This document shows positions 29,425-39,754 of a stretch of 64,000 nt of DNA, piece by piece. The DNA is taken from contig AP014718.1 in NCBI GenBank assembly GCA_002370555.1, positions 496,001-560,000 on the forward strand, written 5' to 3'. The notes beneath the pieces are model-generated. The model saw nothing but the letters and a program-made list of their open reading frames with translations. It had not been told where the DNA came from and did no database searches. The first letter of the stretch is position 1, and each line of letters starts with the position of its first letter. The translations under genes and the position numbers were made by a program. This stretch comes from Arthrobacter sp. Hiyo4 (GTDB lineage Bacteria > Actinomycetota > Actinomycetes > Actinomycetales > Micrococcaceae).

Positions 29425-31000
29425 TCAACCTTGCTCCAGCCTGGGAAGATCCCTGGTGGCGGGTCCTTCAAGGAGTTTGCCGTCGGGGCTGAAGCGCGAG
29501 CCGTGGAGCGGGCAGTCCCAGGTCAGCTCGCTGTCATTCCAGTGGACAATCCCGCCCAGATGGGTGCAGACGGCGGAGAGCCTGCACGTGGTGCCGCCCA
29601 CTGTGGAGACCGCCGCCGGCCGGGCGCCGCCGGCCGGGCGCCGTCGCGGTAAACCGTCGCGTCGCCGTCTGCCGGTACGGGACCTCCGGTGGGTGGGCCC
29701 GTAGGCACCCCGGTTCCGGCTGGCTCGACGACAGGCTCAACCGCCGGCCTGCCACTCACCGATTTGCCAGTCGCCAGCTTCCCCCAGTCGGTGGCCAGCC
29801 GCGCAGCCACTCCCGCGTTGACGGCGACGGCGGTCATTGCCCCGCCCGGAGACGTCACCCGGTGATGGATCGTATTGGCCCAGCGGAGGCTGCCGCCGAG
29901 GATGTCCGCGGAAATGCCCAGAGCGGCGGCCACCGCGTTGGTCATGCCCCACTTGTTGTAACCGGTGCCGAAGAGGATGTGGCCTCGGCCCCGTGGCAGT
30001 TTGCCGAAGAAGGCATGAGATTAGTGGCCTGGTAGTCCTGGGCCGACCACGTGTGGGTGGTTACCGCACCCGGGAAGTGTCCGGCAGCCCAGTCGAGCAG
30101 CCCCGACAAATGGGACTTTTCCGATTCAGTCCGCCCCACCTGATGCCCGTGCCCTCCCACCAGCAGGAAGTGACGGCCATCAGCCGCATAATCCCGCAAG
30201 GAGTGGGTGGGTTCCTCGGCCGAGAGGTACATTCCGGGCGGCGCGGTGACTCCGGCGGGCAGCTCCAGGGCCGCGGCGTAGGAGCGTAAGGGCTTGAGTT
30301 TTGTGAAGTAGAGCCCGCGGTCCAGGACGGGGATTCCGGTGGCCAGAACAACGTTGTTGGCGGTGACGGTGCCCTGGTCCGTGTGGACAGTCGGCGGCCC
30401 GCTTCCGGAGACACTCCGCAGCCGGCCCGCCCACCACGCGGCCCCCGCGAGCGCGGACGTCCCTGAGTAAGGCATCCAGGACGTCCATTGGGTTGACCTG
30501 GGCCTGGCCGGTCAGGACCAGGGCGCCCTGGATGGGGAAGGGGAGGCGTGCATCGCGGACGTACTCGACGTCCAGGCCGGCGGTGGTCGCCGCGCCGAGT
30601 TCCTCAAGAAGCCGCTCCGTCCCCTGAGCGGTGGTGGCGTATGTGTAGGCATCCCGGCGCTGATACGGCACGTGGTGTTCGTCGAGATAACGGAGCAGCC
30701 ACGACTGCCCCTCCCGGTTGGCTTCTACATAGGCCCCAACCTGCTTCTGCGCATACTGCCTGGCCAGGGCGGACAGGACGGTCCCCTGGAGCAGGCTTAC
30801 TTTCGCCGTTGTGTTTCCGGTGGTCACGGCCCCGGGAAACCGAGCCTCCAGGACGAGGACCCGCTGTCCCGAGCGGGCCAACAGCAGCGCGGTGACCAGC
30901 CCCGTCAGCCCGGCCCCGCCACCACGGTGTCGTAGCTGCTGCCTGCTTCGAACGTGTCAGTGCTGAAGGATTGCCCGCGGTCCAACCAGAGCGACGTCAT
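29425..31000 (-). CDS. FAD-dependent oxidoreductase with C-terminal Rieske domain, frameshifted
   Basis: Start ATG 31000 (MTSLWLDRGQSFSTDTF). A dinucleotide-binding N-terminus (YDTVVAG then GLTGLVTALLLARSGQ in the next frame; one G missing near 30915) leads to a DAO-type oxidase domain with NNVVLATGIPVLDRG. The C-terminal Rieske domain has CRLSAVCTHLGGIVHW and DCPLHGSRFSPDG, that is C-x-H and C-x2-H iron-sulfur ligands. Other breaks lie near 30440, 30020 and 29640. This DAO-Rieske architecture is widespread in actinobacteria, with unknown substrate. It is divergent from the LacI gene. Confidence 0.8.
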
Positions 31001-31065
31001 GGAAGCTAAGTCCACTTATCATGACACGTCGGGCCCAGAATCTTTGGAAGGGTGATGTGGCACTG

Positions 31066-31094
31066 TTGACGCCGGATGTGATGCACGATACAGT
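31066..31094 (+). promoter_or_regulatory. Promoter of the fructan operon
   Basis: TTGACG (31066-31071, five of six to the -35 consensus) is followed after 17 bases by TACAGT (31089-31094, four of six to the -10). The start point would fall just before the palindromic operator at 31103. Upstream DNA is AT-richer than the surroundings. Confidence 0.55.
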
Positions 31095-31102
31095 TCATCA
31101 GA

Positions 31103-31118
31103 AGTTATACGAATAACT
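31103..31118. promoter_or_regulatory. LacI-family operator
   Basis: AGTTATACGAATAACT has perfect 6-base arms AGTTAT/ATAACT about a 4-base centre, the size and central CG usual for LacI/GalR operators. It lies directly downstream of the predicted -10, so a bound repressor would block transcription of the LacI gene and the operon behind it. A close copy lies at 32298. Confidence 0.7.
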
Positions 31119-31151
31119 CACGAAAGCAACTGACCCGAGGAGGTGCCTGTC

Positions 31152-32195
31152 ATGGCTGGATCACGGCCAAAGTCCGGACCGACAATGCACGACGTCGCTG
31201 CTGCCGCCGGTGTTTCACAGGCCACCGTGTCATTGGTGCTGAACTCGGCCTCCGGGTCGCGTTTCTCGGAGGACACTCGTAAGCGCGTTCGGGACGCCGT
31301 GAACCGGCTCGGCTACCGCACCAACGCCCACGCAAAAGTCCTTCGCGAGGGCGTGGCCGGCATGATCGGTTTCATCGGCGATTCCGTTGCCACTACTCCT
31401 TTCGCGGGCGCCATCATCGAGGGCGCGCAGCAGCGGGCCTGGGAGGACGGGCTCCTTCTGCTCTCGGTAAACACCGGTGGTGACAGGGAGCTCGAGGCCG
31501 CATCTTTGGACACCATGCTCTCTTATAAGGTTGCCGGCGTGGTCTATGCCGCCATGTACCACAGGCGGCTGGAAGTTCCGGAGGCCCTGATGGGCGTCAG
31601 GTCCGTGGTGCTGAATTCGCAGGACCGGGCCGGTCGCGTCCCCAGTGTCGCCCCGGACGAAGTCAAAGGCGGATATTCGGCCACCAGCCGACTGCTCATG
31701 GCGGGCCATACCAGGGTGGGGCTGATCAATATCGAAACCCTCGAAAGCGGCCTTCCTGCCGCCGTCGGCCGCTATGACGGCTATTGTGCGGCACTTGAGG
31801 AAGCGGGGCTGGACGTTGATCCGTCGCTGGTCCGCTTCGGACAGGGCGGTGAGGAACATGGCTACAAGTATGCCATGGAGCTGCTGACCTCCAGCAACCC
31901 GCCCACCGCGATTTTCTGCGCGAATGACCGTGGCGCCTGGGGTGCCTACCAGGCCGTCTCGGACCTTCGCCTCTCCATCCCCGGGGACGTCTCGATTGTG
32001 GGCTTCGATAATCAGGCGACTCTGGCACCGTTTCTTCGCCCCGGACTGACCACTTTTGAATTGCCGTTTGTCGCCATGGGCCGACGCGCGGTTGACCTGA
32101 TCCTCCAGGATGCGGAACCCGATGGCCGGGTCGAGCTCATGGACTGCCCTCTGATCGAACGAAATTCAGTGACTCACCCTAAGGAGATGCCATGA
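31152..32195 (+). CDS. LacI-family transcriptional regulator
   Basis: About 347 residues. AGGAGG precedes the ATG at 31152. N-terminal HTH: MHDVAAAAGVSQATVSLVLN, then SEDTRKRVRDAVNRLGYRTN with the hinge. A periplasmic-binding-protein-like ligand domain follows (IGFIGDSVATTPFAGAIIEG, FCANDRGAWGAYQAV, SIVGFDNQ). It is the first gene of an operon with two permeases, a binding protein and a GH32 hydrolase; its stop overlaps the first permease start (ATGA). It most likely represses this operon in the absence of a fructose-containing sugar. Confidence 0.88.
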   Translation: MAGSRPKSGPTMHDVAAAAGVSQATVSLVLNSASGSRFSEDTRKRVRDAVNRLGYRTNAHAKVLREGVAGMIGFIGDSVATTPFAGAIIEGAQQRAWEDGLLLLSVNTGGDRELEAASLDTMLSYKVAGVVYAAMYHRRLEVPEALMGVRSVVLNSQDRAGRVPSVAPDEVKGGYSATSRLLMAGHTRVGLINIETLESGLPAAVGRYDGYCAALEEAGLDVDPSLVRFGQGGEEHGYKYAMELLTSSNPPTAIFCANDRGAWGAYQAVSDLRLSIPGDVSIVGFDNQATLAPFLRPGLTTFELPFVAMGRRAVDLILQDAEPDGRVELMDCPLIERNSVTHPKEMP

Positions 32196-33166
32196 GCCGC
32201 ACCATCCCGGGCCGACGCGGGCGTCCTGCTGCGGCATCGTTGCCGCAACGAAAAACTTCTCTTTCGCTCCGCCTGAAGAGGATTTCCCGCGCCTGGCAGT
32301 TATACGTATTACTAGCCCCGGCGATCATCTACATCCTGGTCTTCAAGTACTGGCCGATGTACGGCGTGCAGATCGCGTTCAAGAACTACAACCCGGTGGA
32401 CGGGTTTACGGGCAGCCCCTGGGTGGGCCTTACCCACTTCATCAGGTTTGTGAACTCTTACCAGTTCGGCCAGGTGGTCGGTAACACCTTGTGGATCGCC
32501 GTCCTGGGCCTGCTGCTGGCCTTCCCCATACCGATCATCCTGGCGTTGCTGGTCAACCAGCTCCAGAGCGAGAGGTTCAAGAAGTTCACGCAGACGGTGC
32601 TGTATTCGCCCGCATTCATCTCCACCGTGGTGGTGGTGGGCATCATGTTCGTTGTTCTATCCCCGAGGTCGGGGCTGGTGAACAACGCCATCCAGCTGGG
32701 CGGCGGTGAGCCGATCTTCTTCATGGGTTCGGCGGAGTGGTTCCGTCCTATCTATGTGATCTCGGATGTCTGGCAGAACGCCGGCTTCTCGATGATCGTG
32801 TACCTGGCGGCCCTGGCGGCCATCGACCCGGCGCTCCACGATGCGGCCAAGGTCGACGGTGCCTCGAAGCTGCAGCGCATCCGGCACATTGACCTGCCGG
32901 GCATCATGCCGGTGGTGACCATCCTGTTCATCCTGGCTATCGGCAACCTGCTCAACGTCGGTTTCGAGAAGGCGCTGCTGATGCAGACGCCGCTAAACCT
33001 CTCAAGCTCGGAGATCATCCAGACCTACGTCTACCACGCAGGCCTGCAGCAGGCGCAGTTCAGCTACTCGGCCGCCATTGGCCTGTTCAACTCCCTCCTC
33101 AACCTGGCACTGCTGCTCGTCTTCAACACGATTGCGCGCCGGGCCAACCAAGCGACCCTGTGGTGA
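32192..33166 (+). CDS. ABC sugar transporter permease, LplB/YteP type
   Basis: 324 residues, six membrane segments. YVLLAPAIIYILVFKYWPMYGVQIAFKNY is split here only in description: YVLLAPAIIYILVFKYWPMY begins the first helix. The EAA-loop reads ALHDAAKVDGASKLQRIRHI. The KYWPMYG signature marks the LplB subgroup that handles oligosaccharides. ATGA coupling to the LacI gene. Codons in the first helix (TTA TAC GTA TTA CTA) are very unlike the rest of the gene and form an operator-like sequence at 32298. Confidence 0.9.
   Translation: MSRTIPGRRGRPAAASLPQRKTSLSLRLKRISRAWQLYVLLAPAIIYILVFKYWPMYGVQIAFKNYNPVDGFTGSPWVGLTHFIRFVNSYQFGQVVGNTLWIAVLGLLLAFPIPIILALLVNQLQSERFKKFTQTVLYSPAFISTVVVVGIMFVVLSPRSGLVNNAIQLGGGEPIFFMGSAEWFRPIYVISDVWQNAGFSMIVYLAALAAIDPALHDAAKVDGASKLQRIRHIDLPGIMPVVTILFILAIGNLLNVGFEKALLMQTPLNLSSSEIIQTYVYHAGLQQAQFSYSAAIGLFNSLLNLALLLVFNTIARRANQATLW
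32298..32313. promoter_or_regulatory. Operator-like site inside the first permease gene
   Basis: AGTTATACGTATTACT matches the upstream operator AGTTATACGAATAACT at 14 of 16 positions and is itself palindromic at 14 of 16. It is built from the rare codons TTA, GTA, TTA and CTA in a gene that otherwise uses GC-ending codons. About 1.2 kb separates the two sites. A second repressor site for looping is an inference. Confidence 0.5.
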
Positions 33167-33173
33167 TGCCGAA

Positions 33174-34132
33174 ATGTCCCTGACAACCAACCCCCGCACT
33201 ACCGTCACCCCGAACCGGCCCTCGGCCAGGTCCGCCCTAAGCAGACCCTGCGTGCCAAATACGGCGACCGGGCCTTCAACTTCGCCGCCACCACCGTCCT
33301 GCTGCTATCCATCCTGGCCGTGGTGTACCCGCTGTACTTCATCGTCATCGCCTCCATTAGCGACCCGAACGCCGTCTACGAAGGTAAGGTCTGGCTGTTT
33401 CCTTCCGGTGTCACTACCGAAGGCTACGAACGGATCTTCGCCGACAGCCGCATCTGGAACGGCCTGGGCAACACCGTCATCTACACCGTGCTCGGCACCG
33501 CCGTCAGCGTCAGCACCATCCTGTGCGGCGCCTACGCACTGTCCCGCAAGGACATGCCCGGCAGGAAGATCCTGATGCTCCTGTTCGTGATCACCATGTT
33601 CTTCGACGGCGGACTCATCACCAAGTACCTGGTGGTCCGCGACCTGGGCATGCTGGACACCGTCTGGGCCGTGGTCCTTCCCGGCGCGGTGGGCGTATGG
33701 AACCTGATCATCGCCAGATCCTTCTTTGAACACACCATCCCGAACGAACTGCGCGAAGCCGCCCAGATGGACGGGGCAACCGACTTCAAATTCTTCTTCA
33801 AAATGGTGCTCCCACTGTCCAAACCGCTGATCATGCTCATGATCATGGTCCACGTCGTGGCCCACTGGAACTCGTTCTTCGACGCACTGATCTTCCTCAA
33901 CGACGACTCCAAGTACCCGCTGCAGCTCGTCCTGCGCAACATCCTCATCCAGTCAGACGTCTCATCCACCGGAACCACCGGCGGAGACATCGAATCCTAT
34001 GCCGCCGCGCAACGGATCGGAGAGCTCACCAAGTACGCCATGATCGTCGTCTCGAGCCTGCCACTCATGATTGCCCTGCCTTTCATGCAGAAGCACTTCA
34101 CCAAGGGCGCCATGATCGGCGCCGTCAAATAG
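33174..34132 (+). CDS. ABC sugar transporter permease, YtcP type, one frameshift
   Basis: Second permease subunit, about 320 residues. The ATG at 33174 starts MSLTTNPRTTVTPNRP; near 33220 one C is missing from CGGCCCTCG. The sense goes on as LGQVRPKQTLRAKYGDRAF and then VYPLYFIVIASISDPNAVY with six helices. The EAA loop is IPNELREAAQMDGATDFKFF, and the C-terminus KGAMIGAVK is typical of YtcP-like subunits. It pairs with the LplB-type permease eight bases upstream. Confidence 0.9.
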
Positions 34133-34215
34133 GTCTCTTCCCGCACTACCCGCCGCCCGGGCAACCGCCGTCGGACGGCAGCACACCCACCGCAAGACCC
34201 CACCTCAGAATAGGA

Positions 34216-35827
34216 ATGACCATGGCATTTAGCCGCAAACTCGCCGCCCTCGGCGCCGTCCTGGCCGGAACATTGATGTTCACCGCTTGCTCCGGCGGCG
34301 GCTCAGGCACCACGGAAATCAAAGATGCCTCCACGGACTTCGGCTTCCAGGAAACCGGGTTCCCGATCGTCAGCAAGCAACTGGACCTGACGTTCTCCGG
34401 CACCAAGAGTGCCCTCGCCCCGGACTACAACACCATGACCGTGGTGAAGGAATGGGAAAAGGCCACCAATGTCCACATCAAATGGGAGAACCTGCCCGAA
34501 ACGGTCTTCCAGGAAAAGAAGAATCTGATTCTGGCCAGTGGTGACCTGCCCGATGCTTTCTTCAACACCGGCCTGACCGACGCCGAAATCGCCACCTACT
34601 CCGCCAGCGGCACGCTCATTCCGCTCGAGGGACTCATCGAGAAGAACGCTCCCAACCTCTCCAAACTGCTTTCGGAACGGCCCGACATCAAGGCCGCCAT
34701 CACTTCCTCGGACGGGCACATCTACTCCCTTCCATCGGTGGAAGAACTCGGCCTGGTCCAGTTCCCCAACGAACTGGTCATCAATACGTCCTGGCTGAAG
34801 AAGCTCAACATCCCGATGCCGAAGACCATCGACGAATTCCACGACGCCCTGCTGGCCTTCAAGACACAGGATGCGTCCGGGACCGGCAGGACCCTTCCGC
34901 TGAGCTTCAGGCCCGGCGGCTGGACCGGCGATATCGTTGACCTCATCGCCGCCCTGGGCGGCGTGCCGGACAACATGGACCACCGCATCGTCCAGGATGA
35001 CAAGGTCATCTTCACCGCCACGCAGGACGGCTACAAAAAGGCCCTCGGAACCCTGCACGAATGGTACAAGGAAGGCCTGATCGACCCCGAATCCTTCTCC
35101 CAGGACGACAAGGCCTACCTGGCCAAGGGCAAGTCCGCCACGGAAAACCTAGGCTCGTTCGTCTGGTGGGAAATCCCCGAAATGGTCGGCGCCGACCGCG
35201 CCAAAAACTACTCCATCGTCCCCGTGCTTGAAGGCGTGGACGGCAAGCGGATCGCCAGCCAGTCCAACAACCAGGAAATCGCCCGAGGCGCCTTCGCCAT
35301 CACCCGGGCCAACAAATACCCGGCAGCGACCATGCGCTGGGCCGACAACCTTTACGACCCCATCCAGTCAGCCCAGGCCAACTGGGGACCCATCGGTGAA
35401 ACCCTCCAGAAGGACGCCAGTGGCATCCTGACCCAGATCCCTGCGCCGGCAGGAACCAGCGAAGGGGAACGCCGCCAGAAGGTTGCCCGGGCGGCCCGAA
35501 GGCGAACACCGCCGAGAACTTCAAAACCGTCGTCGCTCCCGAACCGCGCGCCGCCGAACGCCAGAAGGTCGTCAACGAGTTCTACAAGGCCTTCGCCGGC
35601 AACGACGGCTACCCCCGGTGGCCCTCTCCAACGAGGAACTCCAGCAGATCAGCACCATCCAGACCGATGTCAGCGCCCTGGTCAAGCAGAACATGGCCAA
35701 GTGGATCGTCTCCGGCGGCATTGAGAATGAATGGGACGCTTACGTCGCCCAGCTCAAGAACGTCGGCGTCGACAAAATGATCGAGGTCTACCAGCAGGCC
35801 TACGACCGCTACCAGAAGAACTCCTAG
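34216..35827 (+). CDS. Sugar ABC transporter binding lipoprotein, frameshifted near 3' end
   Basis: Extracellular binding protein of the LipO/YtcQ type, about 537 residues. Lipoprotein signal with LAGTLMFTACSGGG, the lipidated Cys near residue 24. The binding core contains VVKEWEKATNVHIKWENLPE and NPETVFQEKKNLILASGD-like text in the first lobe. Reading breaks near 35490 and 35610 but resumes in PVALSNEELQQISTIQTDVS and ends YQQAYDRYQKNS. It would deliver fructo-oligosaccharides or levan fragments to the two permeases. A strong hairpin follows the stop. Confidence 0.85.
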
Positions 35828-35837
35828 CCCCACGAAT

Positions 35838-35870
35838 GGGTAGGCCGGCGCCTTTCGCGCCGGCCTACCC
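35838..35870 (+). terminator. Strong intercistronic hairpin
   Basis: A perfect 14-bp stem, GGGTAGGCCGGCGC paired with GCGCCGGCCTACCC, and a 5-base loop CTTTC lie 10 bases after the binding protein stop and 60 bases before the GH32 gene. There is no U-run. Such hairpins after binding-protein genes stabilise their mRNA or reduce read-through, giving more binding protein than downstream enzyme. Confidence 0.8.
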
Positions 35871-35930
35871 GCCGGCTTTCCGGAGCCTTCCAAACACGCC
35901 AGACCTGCAAAGAAATGAGAAGCGCCCTTC

Positions 35931-37439
35931 ATGACTGCCGCGACCGCCACGACAGCCGACACTTTCCGTCCCGTCCTGCACTACGCAGCCCGGAACACCT
36001 GGCTCAATGACCCCAACGGCCTGATTTTTCACGAGGGCGTCTATCACCTCTACTACCAGAACAACCCGCTGGATAATGTCTGGGGAAACATGTCCTGGGG
36101 ACACGCCACCTCTTCTGACTTGGTCACGTGGACCGAACACCCCGTTGCCATCTCCTTTGACGAGGAGGAAGACATCTTCTCCGGCAGCATCGTCTTCGAC
36201 CGGGACAACACCAGCGGATTCGGGACCGACTCGGCTCCGCCGTTGGTCGCCATCTACACCAGCGCCTTCAAACCCGGCTCCGCACACCAGGGCGTCCAGG
36301 CCCAGTCCCTCGCCTACAGCGGCGACGGCGGCTACACCTGGACCAAACACACCGCCAACCCCGTCCTGAACCGCGGATCCGCGGAGTTCCGCGACCCTAA
36401 AGTCATAAGGTACGACGGCGGTGCCGGCAGTTACTGGGTCATGGTCGCCGTGGAAGCCACGGACTTCCAGGTGGTGCTTTACAAGTCCCACGACCTCAAG
36501 AATTGGGAACTGCTGAGCACGTTCGGCCCGGCCAACGCCACCGGAGGCGTCTGGGAATGCCCCGACCTGTTCCTCCTCCCCGTCGACGGCGACCCGGAGA
36601 ACCTCAAATGGGTCCTCACCGTAAACCTCAACCCGGGCGGACCCAACAACGGTTCCGCCGGACAGTACTTCGTCGGAGACTTCGACGGGACGGCGTTCAC
36701 CTCGGCTACCACCGTGACCGAAGGGCCCAGGATCCAGCCCGGCTGGGCGAGTACCAGTGGCTGGACTGGGGCCGGGACTACTACGCCGCCGTCTCCTTCA
36801 GTGATGCCCCAACAACCGCCGCCTCATGATCGCCTGGATGAACAACTGGGAATACGCCAACCACATCCCCACCTCACCGTGGCGCAGCCCCATGACCCTG
36901 GCCCGCGAAATATCACTCCACAGCATTGACGGACACGCGCGACTGATTCAAGAAGCCACCGGAGATTTCGCCTCAATTTCCGACCCGGCCCGGGCGTTCA
37001 GCCTTGCGCACACGGAAATCGCTGAGGGCACGCACATCCTGGATGATGCAGCGGGCAGCGTCCAACGCATCGACGTCACTTTCACCCCCGGAAGCGCCAC
37101 GGAATTCGGGCTTGTGGTCCGCGGGGACGGTGACCAGGGCACCCGCATCGGCATCAGGCCCGTTGAGGGCACCCTCGTTGTTGACCGCCGCGATTCCGGG
37201 CAGACAAGTTTCCACGAAACTTTCGCCTCCATCGACGCAGCCCCCATCCGCGGGATCGAAGGCTCCTACAAGCTCACGATTTTCGTGGACCGCTGCTCCG
37301 TTGAAATCTTCGCCCAGGACGGCCAGGTCACCATGACGGAACTGATCTTCCCGCACCCACCAGCACCGACGTCGCGCTCTATTCCATCGGCGGCACAGCC
37401 ACCGTAAACACCCTCAACGTCACTCAGTTCGTCGCCTGA
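35931..37439 (+). CDS. GH32 fructan hydrolase (levanase/sucrase family), frameshifted
   Basis: Hydrolase of beta-fructosides. HYAARNTWLNDPNGLIF holds the nucleophile Asp in NDPNG; EFRDPKVIRYD carries the RDP motif; GGVWECPDLFLLP has the acid/base Glu in ECPD. These are the three GH32 signatures. The frame breaks near 36740 (then LGEYQWLDWGRDYYAAVSF), near 36815 (then LMIAWMNNWEYANHIP) and near 37365 (then STDVALYSIGG), ending TQFVA. A C-terminal beta-sandwich (SCSVEIFAQDG-like, RCSVEIFAQDGQVTM) is present. There is no signal peptide, so it acts on imported sugars. It defines the operon's substrate class. Confidence 0.88.
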
Positions 37440-37497
37440 CTGAAGACCCGCGGTCACGGCACACCAGGGCACAAGTGACCAAACCCTTCCCATATAT

Positions 37498-38119
37498 TCA
37501 GGCCGGCTGGAAGGCTCCGACGCTCAGGAGGGCGATGTTCGCATTGCTGCAGGCGCTGGTGGGCTGCGGCAGGAACAACGACGCCGTGTCTTCCGGCGCG
37601 TAGATGCGGTAACCCGCGGCGTCCGTCAGTGTGCAGTCGCTGTAGTTCGCGGCCTGGGTGTAGCGGAGCACGGCGGTTCCGGTCTGGCCCGGCGCCAGCA
37701 GGACGTCCGCCACGGGGGTAGTTTCGTCGCGGGTCGCGTCCGCGCCAATGGGTGCACCGTCGGCGTTGGCGGTCAGCGATACCCCCGGGTAGCCCTTGAG
37801 CAGGCAGGGCGCCGTGCCCGTGTTCGTGAGGTTCAGCTTCATGTAGACGCTGCCCGCCGCGCCCCGCCGGACGCATCGGTAGCCGCCGATAGAGTGGCCG
37901 CTTTGCAGAGCGCGGGACCGGCCTGCGTTGTTGTGGCGGTCGACGGCGATTGGGACGCGCCCGGAGACGCCGGCGTGGTGGACGGGCCGGCGGAGTTGGT
38001 CCCGGCGCCGTCGTCCCCTGCGTCTGCGGCTGGCTCGGTCCGCAGGCGGTGAGCATCAGCGCCGCCGCCGCGACCGCCGTCGTAAAAACAAACCCTTGTG
38101 AAATGCGCAGAGACGTCAT
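37498..38119 (-). CDS. DUF4232 lipoprotein, frameshifted
   Basis: Secreted lipoprotein: signal FTTAVAAAALMLTACGPSQP with the lipidated Cys near residue 26, then a Pro/Ser/Thr linker that passes through other frames between about 38000 and 37860, then the DUF4232 domain VYMKLNLTNTGTAPCLLKGY ... NYSDCTLTDAAGYRIYAP, with conserved Cys pairs. Start ATG 38119. Function unknown, cell-surface location likely. Confidence 0.75.
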
Positions 38120-38223
38120 GGCACCACCTTTGTTGCTGCTGTGGCGGGAGTCAACGATGCCACGGGCCTACGGGAGGATTTGATGCCCGGATTGTGATCA
38201 TCCGGGCATCAAATCCCGCGATG

Positions 38224-38969
38224 TTACGTGGCGGATTCCTGCCGGCGCTTCGAGCCGCTGCGCGCGAAGGCCACCCCGCCCAGGGCGAGGCCGCCGAGAC
38301 CGGCGGCAAGACCCGCCCAGCTGCGGGCGACCGCGCCGCTGTCAGTCACCGCGGCTGCAGGCTCGGTGGGCGGGGTTTTGGTGGTGTTCGCCGCGGAAGC
38401 AGCGCCGTGGCCGTCTGCGCTGGCCGGCTCGGTGATGGTGATGGACGGCGCCGGCGCCTTCAGGGAATGCGGGTCCTGGCCGTCCTTGGCGATCTCCGAC
38501 CAATCAGTCTGCCCCGTTTCGCAGGTCTGCAGCGTGGGGAAGTAGAGGGTGGTGCCGGCAGCGTCGGGCAGCTTGACCGACAGCACCAGGGCATCGCGCA
38601 GCTCGTGCTCCAACGGTGCCTTGGCTGTGTACACAATCTGGCTGGTGCGTTTGGTGATGGACGTGCCGTCGGCCAGTTTCTTCGGCTCGGCGAGCTGTTC
38701 GGTCAGCTTTTCAACGGTCCAGTTGGGTTCACTGTGGGCTGGGCGTCGTTGAGTTCGGCCGGGAGGGTGATGGCCACCTTGGTGGTGCTGGACTCCTCGC
38801 AGCCGTGCGGGATGCCGAAGGTCAGCAGGGCATACGAGTTGGCGTCGGTCTTGTCCGGTTTGACGCCGACGTGGGCCGACGCACCTCCTGCTGCGGTCAG
38901 GATCAGGACGGCTGCGCCGCCGGTGGCTGCCGCTGCGGTGAGGGTGCGGCGAAGGAACGTGGTGGTCAT
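38224..38969 (-). CDS. YcnI-like copper-associated membrane-anchored protein, one frameshift
   Basis: About 248 residues. Signal peptide ending GGASAHVGVKP; the His right after the cleavage site binds copper in the YcnI/DUF1775 family, together with a conserved Trp (NWTVEK here). The frame breaks near 38735. The C-terminus holds a Pro/Ala linker, one helix (GLAAGLGGLALGGVAF) and the tail ARSGSKRRQ. Start ATG 38969. It likely acts in copper binding or delivery outside the membrane, with the membrane protein upstream as neighbour. Confidence 0.8.
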
Positions 38970-39178
38970 GGGGTTGCCTTTCGGACGCACGCCGGATGGG
39001 GGCGTGCGGAAGTACGGGATGGGGCCGCGGCCTGCGGACGTGCGGTGCGGGCGGAGTCAGGAAAGTACGACGGCGGAAGGCGGGCCGCGTCGGCTGTGTT
39101 GCCTGAGGTTCCGCCAGGGGCGGAGGGGGAGAACCGTTGGTGGGCCGGGCACCGCACGCGGCGTGCCGACGTCGCGCG

Positions 39179-39679
39179 TCACTGCTTCGGGGAGCCGGAC
39201 GAGGGTCTCAGCCAAGCGGCCAGTGCCCACAGCGCGGCCTCACCCCTGGCCAGCAGGAGGGCGCACGCGCCGGTGGCGAGTGCGTGGGTCAGGAGCATCA
39301 GGATGCCCGCGGACCCGGGACCGTGTGCGTGTCCGGTGGCCGCGAAGACAGGCGCGGCGGCGCCGGCGAGGTGGGTGTTATGGAGCCCGGAGGCGGCTGT
39401 TTCCACGGCCGTGCCCGACGAACTGAAGACCGTAAAGGCTTCGTGCAGGATGAACTGTCCCGCGCCAAGGAGACTGAGTGTGGCCGGAAAATTGAGCCGC
39501 AGCCTCGTGGCCGTGGCGGCTGCCAGGACCGTCAGTGCGAGCACGGCCAGCAGGATGCCTGGGGCGGGAAGGTCGCCGCCGCCGGCCACGTGGGCGCCTG
39601 CGGCAAGTGTCAGGATTCCCGTGGACAGGGAGGCGGCGCGAAGGAAATGGAAGGGTGGCCGGGCGTGGTTGGTGCGCAC
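39179..39679 (-). CDS. Small polytopic membrane protein next to the YcnI-like gene
   Basis: 166 residues with about four hydrophobic segments (near 12-30, 38-55, 63-78 and 125-150) and a His-containing stretch (GHAHGPGSAG) before the last helix. A minus-strand gene 209 bases upstream of the YcnI-like gene; that gap contains a palindromic GC-rich stretch but no recognised site. The family is not recognised. Co-location suggests a metal-related role, unproven. Confidence 0.65.
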   Translation of the reverse strand: MRTNHARPPFHFLRAASLSTGILTLAAGAHVAGGGDLPAPGILLAVLALTVLAAATATRLRLNFPATLSLLGAGQFILHEAFTVFSSSGTAVETAASGLHNTHLAGAAAPVFAATGHAHGPGSAGILMLLTHALATGACALLLARGEAALWALAAWLRPSSGSPKQ

Positions 39680-39754
39680 GGATCCTCCTTATTTCGGTCG
39701 CCGGCGACGGGCTTCAGTCGTGTTCTTCCAGTGTTCTTCGGCGACGTTCAGATT

